From contig CM049309.1 in the NCBI GenBank assembly GCA_026874595.1, forward strand, positions 50,196,079-50,260,078: 64,000 bases of DNA, written 5' to 3'. The number at the start of each line of letters is the position of its first letter. The stretch's first letter is position 1. Below the pieces are notes generated by a model. That model worked only from the letters and a program-made list of their open reading frames with translations, was not told where the DNA came from and searched no databases. Shown here piece by piece: positions 24,091 through 35,593 of this stretch. The position numbers and the translations under genes are program-made. This stretch comes from Sipunculus nudus (Eukaryota > Annelida > Sipuncula > Golfingiida > Sipunculidae).

Positions 24091-24134
24091 ACAGTGGCGT
24101 AGCCAGGTGGGGGGCCATTAACCCCCCCCCCCCC
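24091..24134. repeat. GTGGCGTAGCCAGG word with facing G and C runs
   Basis: ACAGTGGCGTAGCCAGGTGG begins a run of G, and 10 bases later a run of about 13 C follows. The word resembles the end of an animal DNA transposon and matches the GTCGTAGCCAGG word at about 5180. No element could be delimited. Confidence 0.4.
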
Positions 24135-24187
24135 TTCCCGGTCGCATCCAGTACCAACTGCCTTTCAGAAATTCACTTAGTCTTATA

Positions 24188-24189
<2 letters not shown>

Positions 24190-24261
<72 letters not shown>

Positions 24262-24266
24262 TATGC
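24190..24266. repeat. (TA)n microsatellite
   Basis: Two TA tracts joined by a single GTG interruption. Confidence 0.95.
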
Positions 24267-24464
24267 ATTAAATTGCCTTTGCTGTCAGTGTCGGTCCAAG
24301 AGGAGCGCTGCAATATCTCTCATGTTATCTAATTTCCTAATTTTCGTGATTAATTTTCATTTTTCATATATCATTTTATTAATTTATCATAAGCAATTAT
24401 ATTTTGATTCAGTCATCTGCAGTTTCTTACTTTCAAATAATTAAAGCTGAGGACGAGGATATTT

Positions 24465-24605
24465 ATGAACAGCTGCAGAACAACTGCAGAGCACCAGGCC
24501 CTGGTTGGGGTCGACCGTGAACAATCCCACGGCACCTCTGGTGATACCGGAACTCGAACTCTGTGGTCGTAGGAGCCATGTGTGCTGTCGAGGCCACTGG
24601 CCCCA
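24465..24605 (-). repeat. tRNA-derived SINE-like segment
   Basis: On the minus strand, GGGCCAGTGGCCTCGACAGC (A-box-like) is followed about 40 bases later by AGAGTTCGAGTTCC, which fits the Pol III B box. A GC-richer body, CGGTCGACCCCAACCAGGGC, then follows. No canonical cloverleaf or acceptor stem is seen, so it is a tRNA-derived retroposon head rather than a tRNA gene. Confidence 0.5.
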
Positions 24606-24609
24606 GTAA

Positions 24610-25400
24610 AATGCAAAGTTTAACATTAGACTTCAACATATCAGTTATTTTACTCCGAGCATTACATTTAAAAAGATAAAATTTTGTAAGTTTTAAACGT
24701 AAATGCGCCTTTGCGCCATTGACTTTAACATTTTGAAAACGATTGAAATTTTATATCCTAATTTAGAAGAATTTTTTATATTAAATATGGAACCTCTCTA
24801 CAGTATGACTATATAACGCAAGACATAGAAAAACAGTTTTTCAGGAACAGAAAATCCCCATATTTATTTTTGTGAAAATTGCCTCGAAATATCCTCTTTA
24901 CATTGCATATTCAAAAAAAAATTCCTAATATTGGAAGGGGATACCCCCTCCAATACCCTCATCATGTACCTGTAATTAACCTAAATAAAACCACGTTTCA
25001 TAATTGAAAATAAAAAAATCTGTATTTTCATTTACAGGTTAGATTTATTCTATTATAAAAAAACAAGAACATTCTTCTCAGTTATAAAAAAAAATCTAGT
25101 TTCCCTGTACAGACTTTTGTATATGACATCCCTTCTTGTTTCTCCTGATTTGCAATCCTTTGCCATCAATGGCATTTTATAACATTTGCCCAAAACCTCT
25201 ATATATTCACCATATATATGTCTGAACCGTCGAATTATATATACAGATGCCTGTTGGATCTTCATTTTCCACATTGTTTATGCCATGGTCTAGGCTGTTT
25301 AACTGTTACGATCAGGCTTTTGTTGTTGCAAGTTCCAAACTATTGAGTTCTATTCCTGAAGATATTCGTACCGCGAACACCAATTCAGCATTTAAAAAGA
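24610..25400. other. No supportable gene
   Basis: AT-rich sequence, nothing recognised. Confidence 0.5.
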
Positions 25401-25404
25401 AATT

Positions 25405-25885
25405 TTAACATTGGGCTCAACTGACTGAATGTCAACTGAGGTATAGGAACAGCGCTTTGTCCGTCGTCGGTCCTGCCAGCAGGCCGTCCGTTAGCAATGC
25501 ACAAATGGTAACCACTGAACCTAGAAGCTTCTAAGTGAATATCCAGGGAAGTCAACAAAAAATAACCTTAGAAACCTAAAAATTAGGTCACTGCGACCTA
25601 AATCCTCCAAGCTATAGGCTTGTAAGTACCCCTCAGAATAATTAAACAATGGATACAAAACCTCCAGTATCTTGAAAAGAATGCATGGATTGCCATGAAT
25701 CTTGCCTTGAACATTGACCATGACTAGTTGTGTCAGTTGCCCCAAACTAGTGGCGCCACCTCATTTTCTATAATTTTTACGAGTTTTTGTTTGTTTTTTT
25801 GTACCGTCAAATGATAGCAATCATGTCGGTTTCTGAGCTGTGGTTTCATCTAATGTCCCGAAACTTGGTGTATTTATTGATTTTC
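25405..25885 (+). repeat. Dispersed repeat R2, plus-strand copy
   Basis: GGGCTCAACTGACTGAATGT, CAACTGAGGTATAGG, GCGCTTTGTCCGTCGTC, then CTAGAAGCTTCTAAGTGAA, AGAATAATTAAACAATGG, TCCAGTATCTTGAA, GTGGCGCCACCT and GCTGTGGTTTCATCTAATGT. Each block recurs in the same order at 57395-57860, and in reverse at 5925-6405. Length is at least 480 bp. No coding capacity. The class is unknown: no terminal repeats and no tRNA-like head were identified. Confidence 0.7.
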
Positions 25886-25919
25886 AGCTGGGGCCCTATA
25901 TTATTCAACCTGCCTCTAC

Positions 25920-26590
25920 GTCTTTACGTTTGTCCGTCCGTCCAGAAAAAATATATTTACGGATGATAACTCCAGTTTGGAATGATAAATGGATTTCAAA
26001 TTTGACTTATATATGGCCCACAATTAAAGCTAGAACCCTATTGATTTTGGGCCATGACGTCAAAGGTCAAAATCACAGAACTTACTTATCTAAAAAGATT
26101 GTGAATGCATTTAAAGTTAAAATTGTCATTCCAAAACCTTCCATCATGCGCATATTGCTGAGCTGCAAATATTAGAACCTGATTGGGTCACAGGGTCAAA
26201 GGTCAAGGTCACAGGGGCTATTTTTCCACAGCTTTGTTCCAGATAATAACTCTAGTTTCAAATGAAATATTGGTTTAGAACTTGACTTATAACCGGTCCA
26301 CCTATAAATCTCTAGTCTATTGAATTTGGGGCCATGGTATCAAAGGTCAAGATCTCAGGACCCACTTCTTAAAAAAGACTTTGGATGCATTTTTCGAGCC
26401 ACTTTTTACACAAGCCGAATTTTTCATCACAAAGTTCCATCTTCCCATGTGACTCGCCTGCCAATAGATTTTCTTCTGTTTTGGGGTTATAGGGTCAAAG
26501 GTCTCAGGTCACAGGGGCCAACCGTTCACGTATTATTTTATGTATGGACGATTGAGTTCAAACTTGAGTTTTTAATGGTTCACAACTAAA
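25920..26590 (+). repeat. Degenerate tandem repeat, about 281-bp period, 2.5 units
   Basis: Recurrent words are GATAATAACTCTAGTTT/GATGATAACTCCAGTTT, TTGACTTATA...GGTCCAC/GGCCCAC, TTGNNTTTGGGGCCATG and TCAAAGGTCAAGNTCACAG. The TTGACTTATA word falls at about 26001 and 26281, with a degenerate form near 26563. Such GGTCAAAGGTCAAGGTCA repeats are dispersed in molluscan genomes to my knowledge. It directly follows an R2 copy, so the two may be parts of one larger element. Confidence 0.6.
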
Positions 26591-26634
26591 GTAAGAATTA
26601 TTTGTTTTCGAGGTCACAATATGACTCATATTTA

Positions 26635-26637
<3 letters not shown>

Positions 26638-26703
<66 letters not shown>
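26638..26703. repeat. (TTA)n microsatellite
   Basis: About 22 TTA units. Poly-Leu and poly-Ile frames on either strand are by-products. Confidence 0.97.
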
Positions 26704-26705
<2 letters not shown>

Positions 26706-28440
26706 AATAAAATTGTTACTTGTGAGAACTTCAGCACTATATCGCCATTGCACGGACCTCTTCTCATCTCTTTCATACGTATTTTTTTTTGTTATTTTCT
26801 GACTATATATTTTATTTTTTTTCTCATTCTTTACCTGAAATTACCAGAAATGAAATTGTTTTAATGCAAATTTATTTTTGTATTTTTGTCATAGTCGTTG
26901 GATTTATGAAGTCGGTACAAGGCAATAATGAATTCAAAATAAATTCTGTGTAACACAGGTACACACGTACATCCTTCAACAGAATAAGCTTGAATGACAG
27001 AAGTTTAATAATAGTACAATGCTTTAAACACTTCCAAAAGTAATTTTGGGAAAATTCATTAACAGATTTAAACCATATTTTGCGAAACATCATTTGATTG
27101 GTAATTTCCTATTTCCCCGCCAGATGGCAGAGGCATTCGCATGCGATATAAACATTTTACGGGAACATTGGCATATTCACGCCTTACATATAAGCAATAT
27201 ACCGTTAACTTTAAAGTTTTGGCAATGACGTTTCGGTGAGGCTGATTCTTGAGATAATGATAAACACTGACTTCATTTGGAGACAAAATTATTAGCACAA
27301 GGACACACGCTCAGGTGATTACCTTCTCCCTGGACGAGACTGCTTGAATCTGGCACCACGAACTGTACACCCAAGATGGTTAATTCAAACACCATCATGG
27401 CTCACTTTATGGACACCTCTGTACCCCGACACGTTTATCTAATAAGTGGCGACAGTGATTATCAAACTGCATGGACAGGCCACAACATCGCAATTAACCC
27501 AGTTATATCCTGGTCCATCGGTGAATTGCCCCTAGATTTTAAGATCTCAGAAGTCTGTTCCAACATTTGTTTCATTTTCTCTTTTATATTCCCTATAAAC
27601 TGCTGCTAGGCGGCCTCTTGACATGATTATATTCTGACATCTCAAATATACTCTGCAAAGGGGTATGAAAACGTTTTGATTTTACAAAAAATTTTTGAAT
27701 ATTTAAGATTAAATTATATTTGTACTGCATTTATGATTCACAAACATTCTATGTTCACCATATGGAGTTGTAAATATATTTGATAAAATATGCCTTGTTA
27801 TTATTTGCTAATATTTAATGGGAAGATTTTTATGTAAAACCTTTTTTAAAATTATATGCTACGTTTTACATTTATACTTTCAGTTTTGACAAAATATGAC
27901 TTTCTTTTGTCGACATAGCGGTCCCTAAATCTCTCTGTGAACTGTCTGCGATAGGTGTCGCTAATTAAGTGGGAATAGTCTTACGCCGAACTGCTGTCAC
28001 GCCCACTTCGAACGACTTCGCTGAGCAGGAGGTGTGGTAAAGAAATGATTTCCCCATGTTTTGGAGAGAGTTGATATAGGTCATAAGAATATGTTGGATA
28101 AGAATCGTTTCAATTTAATCACGTCCACAGGAACATTTATGTAATAAGGACACAATGAAATCAGTAACATTTTTAAAGCAAGCGTTTATTTAAGAAATGT
28201 TCCATTTTTCCCAGTTTTGATTCTGAAGTACGATATTTGAGACAAGTGGTACCGGCCGTCCCAGAATCCAAATCTTAAATATGTTTAGTTTGAGTAAATT
28301 AACGATCTGTGTTGGAAATATTACCACACGTCCCTCCGCTCTGCTTCATGGTCGTCTCGTATACGTTTTTTTTTCTGTTTTCTTTTTTTTAATATGACCA
28401 GTTCTTTAACCAATAAACATAAATTCCTCTCAAATATATC
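26704..28440. other. No supportable gene
   Basis: About 1.7 kb. A frame at 27376-27609 begins with ATG and has a mixed composition (HFMDTSVPRHVYLISGDSD) but no recognised domain, acceptor or donor, so it is not called. Otherwise AT-rich. Confidence 0.45.
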
Positions 28441-28446
28441 ACACCC

Positions 28447-28756
<310 letters not shown>

Positions 28757-28759
28757 CTC

Positions 28760-30470
28760 CGACACCCATCTGTGTTGCTGCCCTTTCGCTTGTGATTGAA
28801 TAAGAGGGACACCCACCCAGGCCAGGCTTATGTTTTAATAGTTATGAGCAACAGAGGCGTATATACCTCTTCATTAGATAACTAGGACCCAGGTATCTGC
28901 AGCATCAACAATAGCTGTGTACCTATGACCTTTATGGCTCGCCATCCCGGTGTTAGGTGACGGGCTCAATCTTGTTCGGAGCCAGCGTTTGAATAATTAA
29001 CGTAGTTGGGTTTTTATCAACCATAAAACATACACTCTGGCCAATGCTGTTACATGTATGTAGCCGAATAGAGCGAGGTCCCTGGTATCCAGGCCACGTG
29101 ATGAACAGCGCCCAAGGGATAAACTGACCGATTTATGTGTGAAAACAAAATTGTAATATTCATATTTTTGTGCTAAAACGTACATATCGTATCACCATTA
29201 CTTGAAAACAAAGATTGTCCTTGAAGTAGGCCTATTTGTTTATATTTATTTTACTACTGAAATTAATTAAGCTATATGTTTTAATGACGAGTCACCATTT
29301 TTTTCGCAAATGTAACATTTGCCAAAAATTTTTTAAGATAATGATGTATTTTAAGACTTCTTGTCTTTGACTACTGTATTTTAGTGACATATGAACATAT
29401 ATGTTCCCCAGTGTTTCCCAACATGGAAATGGAGTGCATTGGCTCTTTTAGTGATTAGATAAGAGCGGACCTTACCCCTCCTGCGTTCGTGTTATAATTG
29501 ACGTATGTTATTCATAGTTAATTAGGCAAGTTAAACAATCAATTGATGGACATATTTGTGTGGTAGAGTTGAATAAACTTTTTTTACGACCACGCCCAAA
29601 GCTGTAGAATTTCACAATTTGAGAATTTTCAAAAGCTACATAGAAATTATAGGCTACACCAATATGTTCAATGGAATCGTCGCTCCTAATTCTTTAGTGA
29701 TTCGGCTTTAAACTCTGGGTAATATTGCTGTTTGGTGTTCAAGCCTCGTTCCCATAAAAAAATTATCAGTAACATTAATGGTGCACGAATTTATTCATAA
29801 TTATATGAAACTGGAAACGAATAAACTGCTGAGGCTATGTTGTTTACTCGAAACATTTCAAGAAATTAAGTATATATTTGAATCCTGTCTTCACGTGTTT
29901 TAAGCACCGCCCTTTGTTGCATGGGTATTTATTTTATTCCGAAAAATCCGTAGAAGAATTTGTTTTTTTTTTCCTCATGACTCAGGTTTCGTTACATCTT
30001 CGTTAGAATATTTTAGTTAAATAAACTGGTAAAAATGTAATTTTTTTTCTGTTGTCACGACCTTTTCTCATTAGCGACAGCACTCCTATTACATTAATGT
30101 CAAGTTAGCCACGGGTGGCAAAATTATTTACTTAATCAAGAAACATTAGCTCTGCTTCTCGCCTGGATAGCTTATTTCTCATGCTGTATCCTGATCTAAA
30201 AGCAGCTTGCTTTAAAAATACATAGACCAGCAAAATTAAGCATGTATGAAGTAGAATTATTTTGAAGCCAATATGAGCTAATGGTTATTGAAAGTATCAA
30301 GGCGTATCAGCAAAGTGCATAGTTTATTACTTTTATAATAATCAGTTCTATTTATCTCATCCATTGCTATGCATTCTTTCCATGATTTTCCTATGATTTT
30401 CTCACTTCATTTATTTAGGAATTGCCTTTTCTTCTACATTCTATCTCACAATCGCACCATCAAGCGGTCC
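28760..30470. other. No supportable gene
   Basis: About 1.7 kb of AT-rich sequence. Nothing recognised. Confidence 0.5.
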
Positions 30471-30477
30471 TCATTTT

Positions 30478-31390
30478 TCTTTGGCGCGTGCCATCATCAA
30501 CCCTCCCGACCAGCATTCTTCATCCCTTTTTTGGCACGTGCTATCATCAACCTTTCCGATCTGCGTTCCCATTTCTCTTTGGCACATGCCATCATTAACC
30601 GTCCCCACCAGCTTTCTTTATCTCTCTATGGCCTTGTCCATCATCAAACCTCCCGACCAGCGTTTTTCATCTCTCTTTTGCATGTGCTATCATCAACTTT
30701 CCCGACGAGCGTTTTTTTATCTCTCTTTGGCACGTGCCATCATCAACTCTCCCTGCCAACGCCCTTTATCTCTCTTTGGCACGTGCAATCATTAACCGTC
30801 CCGCCAAGCTTTCTTCATCTTTGTTTGGTACGTGCCACAATCAACCATCCCGGTCAGCGCACTTCACATCTCTACTGCCCTAGTCACCATCAACTATCCC
30901 GGCCAGCGCACTTCACATCTCTAACACCCGTGCCACCATGAACCCTCCCGGCCAGCGCACTTCACATCTCTAACGCTTGTGCCACCATGAACCCTCCCGG
31001 CCAGCGCACTTCACATCTCTAACGCCGGTGCCACCATCAACCCTCCCGGCCAGCGCACTTCACATCTCCAACGCCCGTGCACCATCGACCCTCCCGGCCA
31101 GCCCATTTCACATCTCTAACGCCCGTGCCATCAACAACCCTCCCGGCCAGCGCACTTCACATCTCTACCGCTCGTGCCACCATCAACCCTCCCGCCCAGC
31201 GTACTTCACATCTCTAACGTCCGAGCCACCATCATCCTTCCAGCCCAGCTCACTTCACAACTCTACCGCCCGTACCATCATAAACGCTCCCATCCAGCGC
31301 ATTTCACATCTCTAATGTCCGAGCCACCATCAACGCTCCAAGCCAGCTCACTTCACATCTCCACCGCCCGTGTCACCATAAACCTGTTTC
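30478..31390 (+). repeat. 49-bp minisatellite, about 18 units, two subtypes
   Basis: The unit core is CCAYCATCAACCCTCCCGNC, followed by CAGCG and a TTCANATCTCT-type tail. Unit spacing is 48-50 bp (for example starts at 30933, 30982 and 31031). The first eight or so units carry a TTTGGCACGTG linker. Later units carry CTAACGCCCGTG instead, and the switch falls near 30830-30890. Because 49 is not a multiple of three, each unit changes reading phase, and the long plus-strand frames across it (30369-30941, 30977-31315) are by-products. Confidence 0.92.
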
Positions 31391-31990
31391 CAGCAATCGT
31401 CTTCTTTCCAGGACATATTTACATATGAATTAATCATAATAAATCATAGGTTTTATACATATTTTTATTTAATTACGGAAATTATATGATTTTTGTATGT
31501 ATGTAAATACATATTTATATACCACCAAGAGTATAACGATTATTTTCTTTTTATACAAATATTTATACAAATGGGCACATTCACTCCAAAAATATATTTC
31601 ACTGTAGTTTACTTGCGCTGACATACAAATCGACTGCTACACAAAAACGAATTCGTTACTTTTCTTTACTTGTAGATTCTACAGTACAATATGTACGAAA
31701 CAGACAAGATCTTCGGAAAATAAGAACACTTACTATATAATGATCACAGACAATAAAACAAACACAAGAAGTTCAAACTCCACATATAGACAAACACTTC
31801 TCCTCATTAATATTATAAATCTGGTCTGAATAAATGCACTGTGAGGGCATAAGCAATCTTTTAAGAAACAAAATCTTGCTTCCTTGTAGCTTTCAACACG
31901 CCACCACAGCGTATACTCATGTGTGAGGAAATAACTTTTTCCGTTGCGACCAAATGCTGTCAAGCTTTGGACAAATTAGTATGATATAGC
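31391..31990. other. AT-rich spacer between minisatellites
   Basis: No gene recognised. TTTTATTTAAT at about 31464 would give AATAAA on the minus strand and could be the polyadenylation signal of the KCNE-like gene if its 3' UTR is about 1 kb. Confidence 0.35.
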
Positions 31991-31993
31991 TCT

Positions 31994-32337
31994 GACACAC
32001 TGGTACTCTGTAGAGTCAATAATCGAGTCATCATATGACACACTGGTACTCTGTAGAGTCAATGATCGAGTCACCATATGACACACTGGTACTCTGTAGA
32101 GTCAATGATCGAGTCACCATATGACACACTGGTACTCTGTAGAGTCAATGATCGAGTCACCATATGACACGCTGGTACTCTGTAGAGTCAATGATCGAGT
32201 CACCATATGACACGCTGGTACTCTGTAGAGTCAATGTTCGAGTCACCATATGACACACTGGTACTCTGTACAGTCAATGATCGAGTCACCATATGACACG
32301 CTGGTACTCTGTAGAGTCAATGTTCGAGTCACCAAAC
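31994..32337 (+). repeat. 43-bp minisatellite, 8 units
   Basis: The unit is GACACACTGGTACTCTGTAG, then AGTCAATGATCGAGTCACC and ATAT. Starts at 31994, 32037, 32080, 32123, 32166, 32209, 32252 and 32295 give an exact 43-bp period. Variants (ACACG for ACACA, GTTCG for GATCG) occur in units 5-8. The array lies 170 bp downstream of the stop codon of the minus-strand KCNE-like gene, so it may be in its 3' UTR. Confidence 0.95.
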
Positions 32338-32506
32338 CCGAGTCACTGATAACTGAGCGGATCTCCAGGCAATCTCCTCACCTTGATGGCCTGCAGAATC
32401 CATACAGGTTTTAACACTGAATCGAAGGCGTCCTCCACCAAAAAAAGTCTCTATTTATCTGCCATCTGCTTAACGCTTATATAAAAATATATGAATATTC
32501 ATTCCT

Positions 32507-33358
32507 TCATAAGCACGATATAAGCTGTAGCTGGGAGTTCCCAGAATCCTTCTTAGAACCACTGTTGTCCTCCTCCGACCTGAGCTGTATTAAATCTTCT
32601 GACTCAAACACAGAATCGGAGTCCGGAGATGTTCGTTCAGACAAACCCGAGTTCTCCACCCACGGGTGGTCGTCTCCCTGCTCGTTTTTGTAGCAGTGAT
32701 CCGTGCAGTCACTAGAGGCTGACGGCTGACTGCTGCCCGATATAAGACAGTCTGTTTCTTTAGTTCCCTGTTCTGTTTCGGTGATGGAATCATGTGCCGG
32801 CGAGTCGTCCTCAATTTGTGCTAAAGGCGTACTGAAGCGTATTCTGGAAGGTTTTCTTGCCAGGGGTGCTTTTGAACATTCGCCTTCGTTGGCACTTCGT
32901 CGGGACTCATGCCGCGTGAATGTCGTCTGCTCGACGTCGGTGTCGTCTGCTGTTTCTGAGCTCAATGACGCTGTCCTCTCTGGAGGGAACTGAAAATTAA
33001 AACGTCTGGAATATCGGGCGTTGGCTTCTGCCAAATCCTGTTTGGTCATGATGTGTGCCAGACTGGCCCTGGCCGCCGCATTGAACAGCTGCAGTTGTCT
33101 TTCACGTTTCCTAACGTTAGCCATCTCTTTTAAATAATTACTCAGCTTGCGGTCGACCTTGTTCTTTCGGATATGAGAAGCAATCATAAGAACGATCGAA
33201 AAACCATAGATGAAAATAACAGCAACCACATAGTACAGGGCCCCGAGGTCGTCTTCATTATGCTTGTTGGCGACGATGGTGGCCTCGTACGTGCCGTTGC
33301 CAGTCTTGGAGATGAGAAGCTTATAGTTATCCCAACGCCGGGCGTGGTTGGCAGGCAT
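32507..33358 (-). CDS. KCNE-like potassium-channel beta subunit, 283 residues
   Basis: KCNE proteins are single-pass (type I) partners that tune voltage-gated K+ channels at the plasma membrane. Here a short N-terminal segment (residues 1-38) with one N-glycosylation sequon (NGT, 21-23) and no signal peptide leads to one membrane helix (about 40-61, ALYYVVAVIFIYGFSIVLMI). The helix is followed at once by SHIRKNKVDRKLSNYLKE. This matches the KCNE pattern of ALY.L.V...F.F...GIM.SYIRSKK.E. A basic, helical Ala-rich stretch follows (about 82-110), then a long Ser/Asp/Glu-rich tail to residue 283. KCNE proteins are usually 100-220 residues, so the tail is unusually long. I chose the ATG at 33356-33358 because it has A at -3 and lies 9 bases inside the exon, matching the single-coding-exon layout of vertebrate KCNE genes. 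Upstream codons are also open, so an earlier start on a 5' exon is possible. Family assignment is by eye, moderately sure. Confidence 0.65.
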   Translation of the reverse strand: MPANHARRWDNYKLLISKTGNGTYEATIVANKHNEDDLGALYYVVAVIFIYGFSIVLMIASHIRKNKVDRKLSNYLKEMANVRKRERQLQLFNAAARASLAHIMTKQDLAEANARYSRRFNFQFPPERTASLSSETADDTDVEQTTFTRHESRRSANEGECSKAPLARKPSRIRFSTPLAQIEDDSPAHDSITETEQGTKETDCLISGSSQPSASSDCTDHCYKNEQGDDHPWVENSGLSERTSPDSDSVFESEDLIQLRSEEDNSGSKKDSGNSQLQLISCL

Positions 33359-33367
33359 AATTACAGT

Positions 33368-33383
33368 CTGCAACGAAAGAGAA
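33368..33383 (-). promoter_or_regulatory. 3' splice acceptor of the KCNE-like exon
   Basis: On the minus strand, a pyrimidine-rich tract TTCTCTTTCGTTGCAG ends with AG at 33369-33368, giving an exon that starts at 33367. It lies 9 bases before the chosen ATG, implying an upstream 5' UTR exon that I could not locate. Confidence 0.65.
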
Positions 33384-33502
33384 AACTGTCAATGTTTCAT
33401 GAGTTTGCCAAAACATGATGACAACAGAGTAATCTGTTTTTTTTTTATAAACCTTATCTATTTTACATGGATTGTACAACTAGTTATGATCACTAATATA
33501 AG

Positions 33503-33690
33503 GCCCTCTCCATGGCTCAGATGTTGGCGCTTGGTAGTCGGTTATGGTGGAGGAAACCGGAGAACCCGGAGAAAAAACCAACCTCAGACGGGCCACTATA
33601 ACCCACTCTCATGGACACGCCGGCCGGGAATCGAACCCGGGTCGCCAGCGGAGAAGGCCGAGCGTTTTACCACCCTGTTGTCCTTGCCCC
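33503..33690 (-). mobile_element. tRNA-derived SINE
   Basis: On the minus strand, a tRNA-like head (GGGCAAGGACAACAGGGTGG, then a B box GGGTTCGATTCCCGG) is followed by a body with ATGAGAGTGGGTTATAGTGG, CCCGTCTGAGGTTGG and CTCCGGGTTCTCCGGTTTCC. A second copy with the same head, GGCCCGTC block and CTCCGGGTTCTCC block lies at 35594-35774. The tRNA-head/CTCCGGGTTCTCCGG arrangement is typical of SINEs in aquatic invertebrates. This copy lies in the presumed 5' intron of the KCNE-like gene. Confidence 0.8.
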
Positions 33691-33699
33691 ATTTCTTTT

Positions 33700-34723
33700 C
33701 TTTTCTGTCTAAATCGTTGTTAAATTCCCAAGAAGCAACTAAGTGAACTAAATCATAAGGCTGTTTGTGTTCTAGTTTTAATTTAATCTTGTTTGATTAA
33801 TGTAATAAATGAAAAGCAAATATATATAAAGATAATATGTTTAGTTTATATTTGGAAAATAAAACTTTACTTTTTTTCTTTTGAAATAGAAGATAAAACA
33901 TGTACAAAGCTGAAATTTTCTTTACAGCATACCAACGTACTTCAAATTTGTTTCAAAACAGTGATATTTTATTCAGGTAGATACAAACCAAATAAGGGAA
34001 GGCTCGTCAATATCAAATGTCAAAGAGAAATTGCGAAAGAAAATGAAGTATGAAATTTTGACACACATCGTTTTACTTCTTTCTACATCGATTCATCATT
34101 TCACCATTAAGTCATATTGTTATTAAAGTTAAGCAGTTTTTACCGCCGGTATATCAGTGTAGATGAAGGGTTGAGACCAGCCTATCAGTCTACAGATTGG
34201 GCATGAAACAGGATGTTATATAACTGTTGCCCCTTCTCTTACTTAAGTCAGTGCCGAGTTCACGGGAATACACATGGGAGAACAGTATCTTCAATCTGGT
34301 TAATTGTAAATCAATAATGTTTCATCCTAATAATGCATCATGATTAGAGGCCCTCTCATATACAGAATAATATTTATCCAGGGAGCTGACTGCTGAATCT
34401 CATTCATCAATATCTTCCTTTATCCCTCGCTACAACGTCTTCATCCTTGGTTAACCCCTTTCTCCCTTAACTGAATGCCTTTTTCCTTGGTGAATTCATC
34501 TCGGAATATCATTCACTGACTTTCAATGTAATTTATTTCAGCTCAAATCAGTTAAGTTTCCCTGTGGTAAAGTCTTTATTTCAATGATGGGTCATTGGAA
34601 CTCCTTGCGGAGCTTAAAAAACCACATGCAATCACGAAAAGACAGTGTCCAATAAATAAAGTCTTTAAGAAAGAACCATGTATGATCAATATTTCGCAGG
34701 AGTAGAGACTTAAACGGTTCCGT
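33700..34723. other. No supportable gene; probable intron of the KCNE-like gene
   Basis: About 1 kb of AT-rich sequence. No exon with splice signals recognised on the minus strand. Confidence 0.4.
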
Positions 34724-35023
34724 AATATAGGTAGGGCTGGGTATCGGCACGCCTCTTCGGGTACAATATGTATTGCGATACAGTTAATTCGATACCGATA
34801 CATATTGACGATACGTTTCTTTTTTTTGTATATGATTTCTTAATAAAAGCTCTGTTTCTTGTTTTTATACTTTTTTTAATTTAACGTACAAAATATTGAG
34901 TATGCTATGCACTTAAGCAGTTTAAGCTCAATATTAAATAAATAAACAGACCAGTTGATTTTAATTATCAAAATCTGTATAATCAAGACAACCAAAATCT
35001 CGATCTTCTTTGAGCCCTTAGCA

Positions 35024-35040
35024 TCCCCCCCCCCCCCCCC
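35024..35040. repeat. Poly-C tract inside the hAT element
   Basis: Run of about 17 C. Confidence 0.85.
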
Positions 35041-35318
35041 ATGCACAAACACTGTTTTATTGCATTTGATTGGGAAGATCATAGGCTGTATTCTTTATGT
35101 CATGTAATTAATTACACAGTTTTCTATATTTCTGTGAATATGAATCCCATAAGTCACTCTCCTATTTGTACTTGATTTGTCCCTAGGCTTTAACCATTTA
35201 TTTGGCATCTGATATCGAACGCGGGAGCTCCGAGTTACCTATGACCGGCTTCGTAATTAAAAATATATAGATAAAATGACATATCATAAAGCGAATAAGT
35301 GCCCTGCTCAGGTCACAG

Positions 35319-35324
<6 letters not shown>

Positions 35325-35373
<49 letters not shown>

Positions 35374-35375
35374 TG

Positions 35376-35419
<44 letters not shown>
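35325..35419. repeat. (TA)n microsatellite inside the hAT element
   Basis: Long TA array interrupted by G at three places (TATGTATA). Confidence 0.95.
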
Positions 35420-35422
<3 letters not shown>

Positions 35423-35593
35423 ATAGGATATATACGTGAATGTACCTTGTTTCTAGTCGCAATTTTTTTATCATGATACAAGTGAAGCTGGCGCTCGAGC
35501 TGGACACAGGGCATCGCTCCCTCGACCAGAAGTTAGACAGTTCGAGTTTATTTTTTTTTTTTTTTTGTAACGGAAAGCCCGGGCTCGAAGGCT

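Noticed and set aside
30369-31315. 190- and 112-codon open frames with repeated HHQPSRPA/CHHQLS words
   Set aside because: They lie on a 49-bp minisatellite. The period is not divisible by three, so the peptide changes frame each unit. By-product of tandem DNA.
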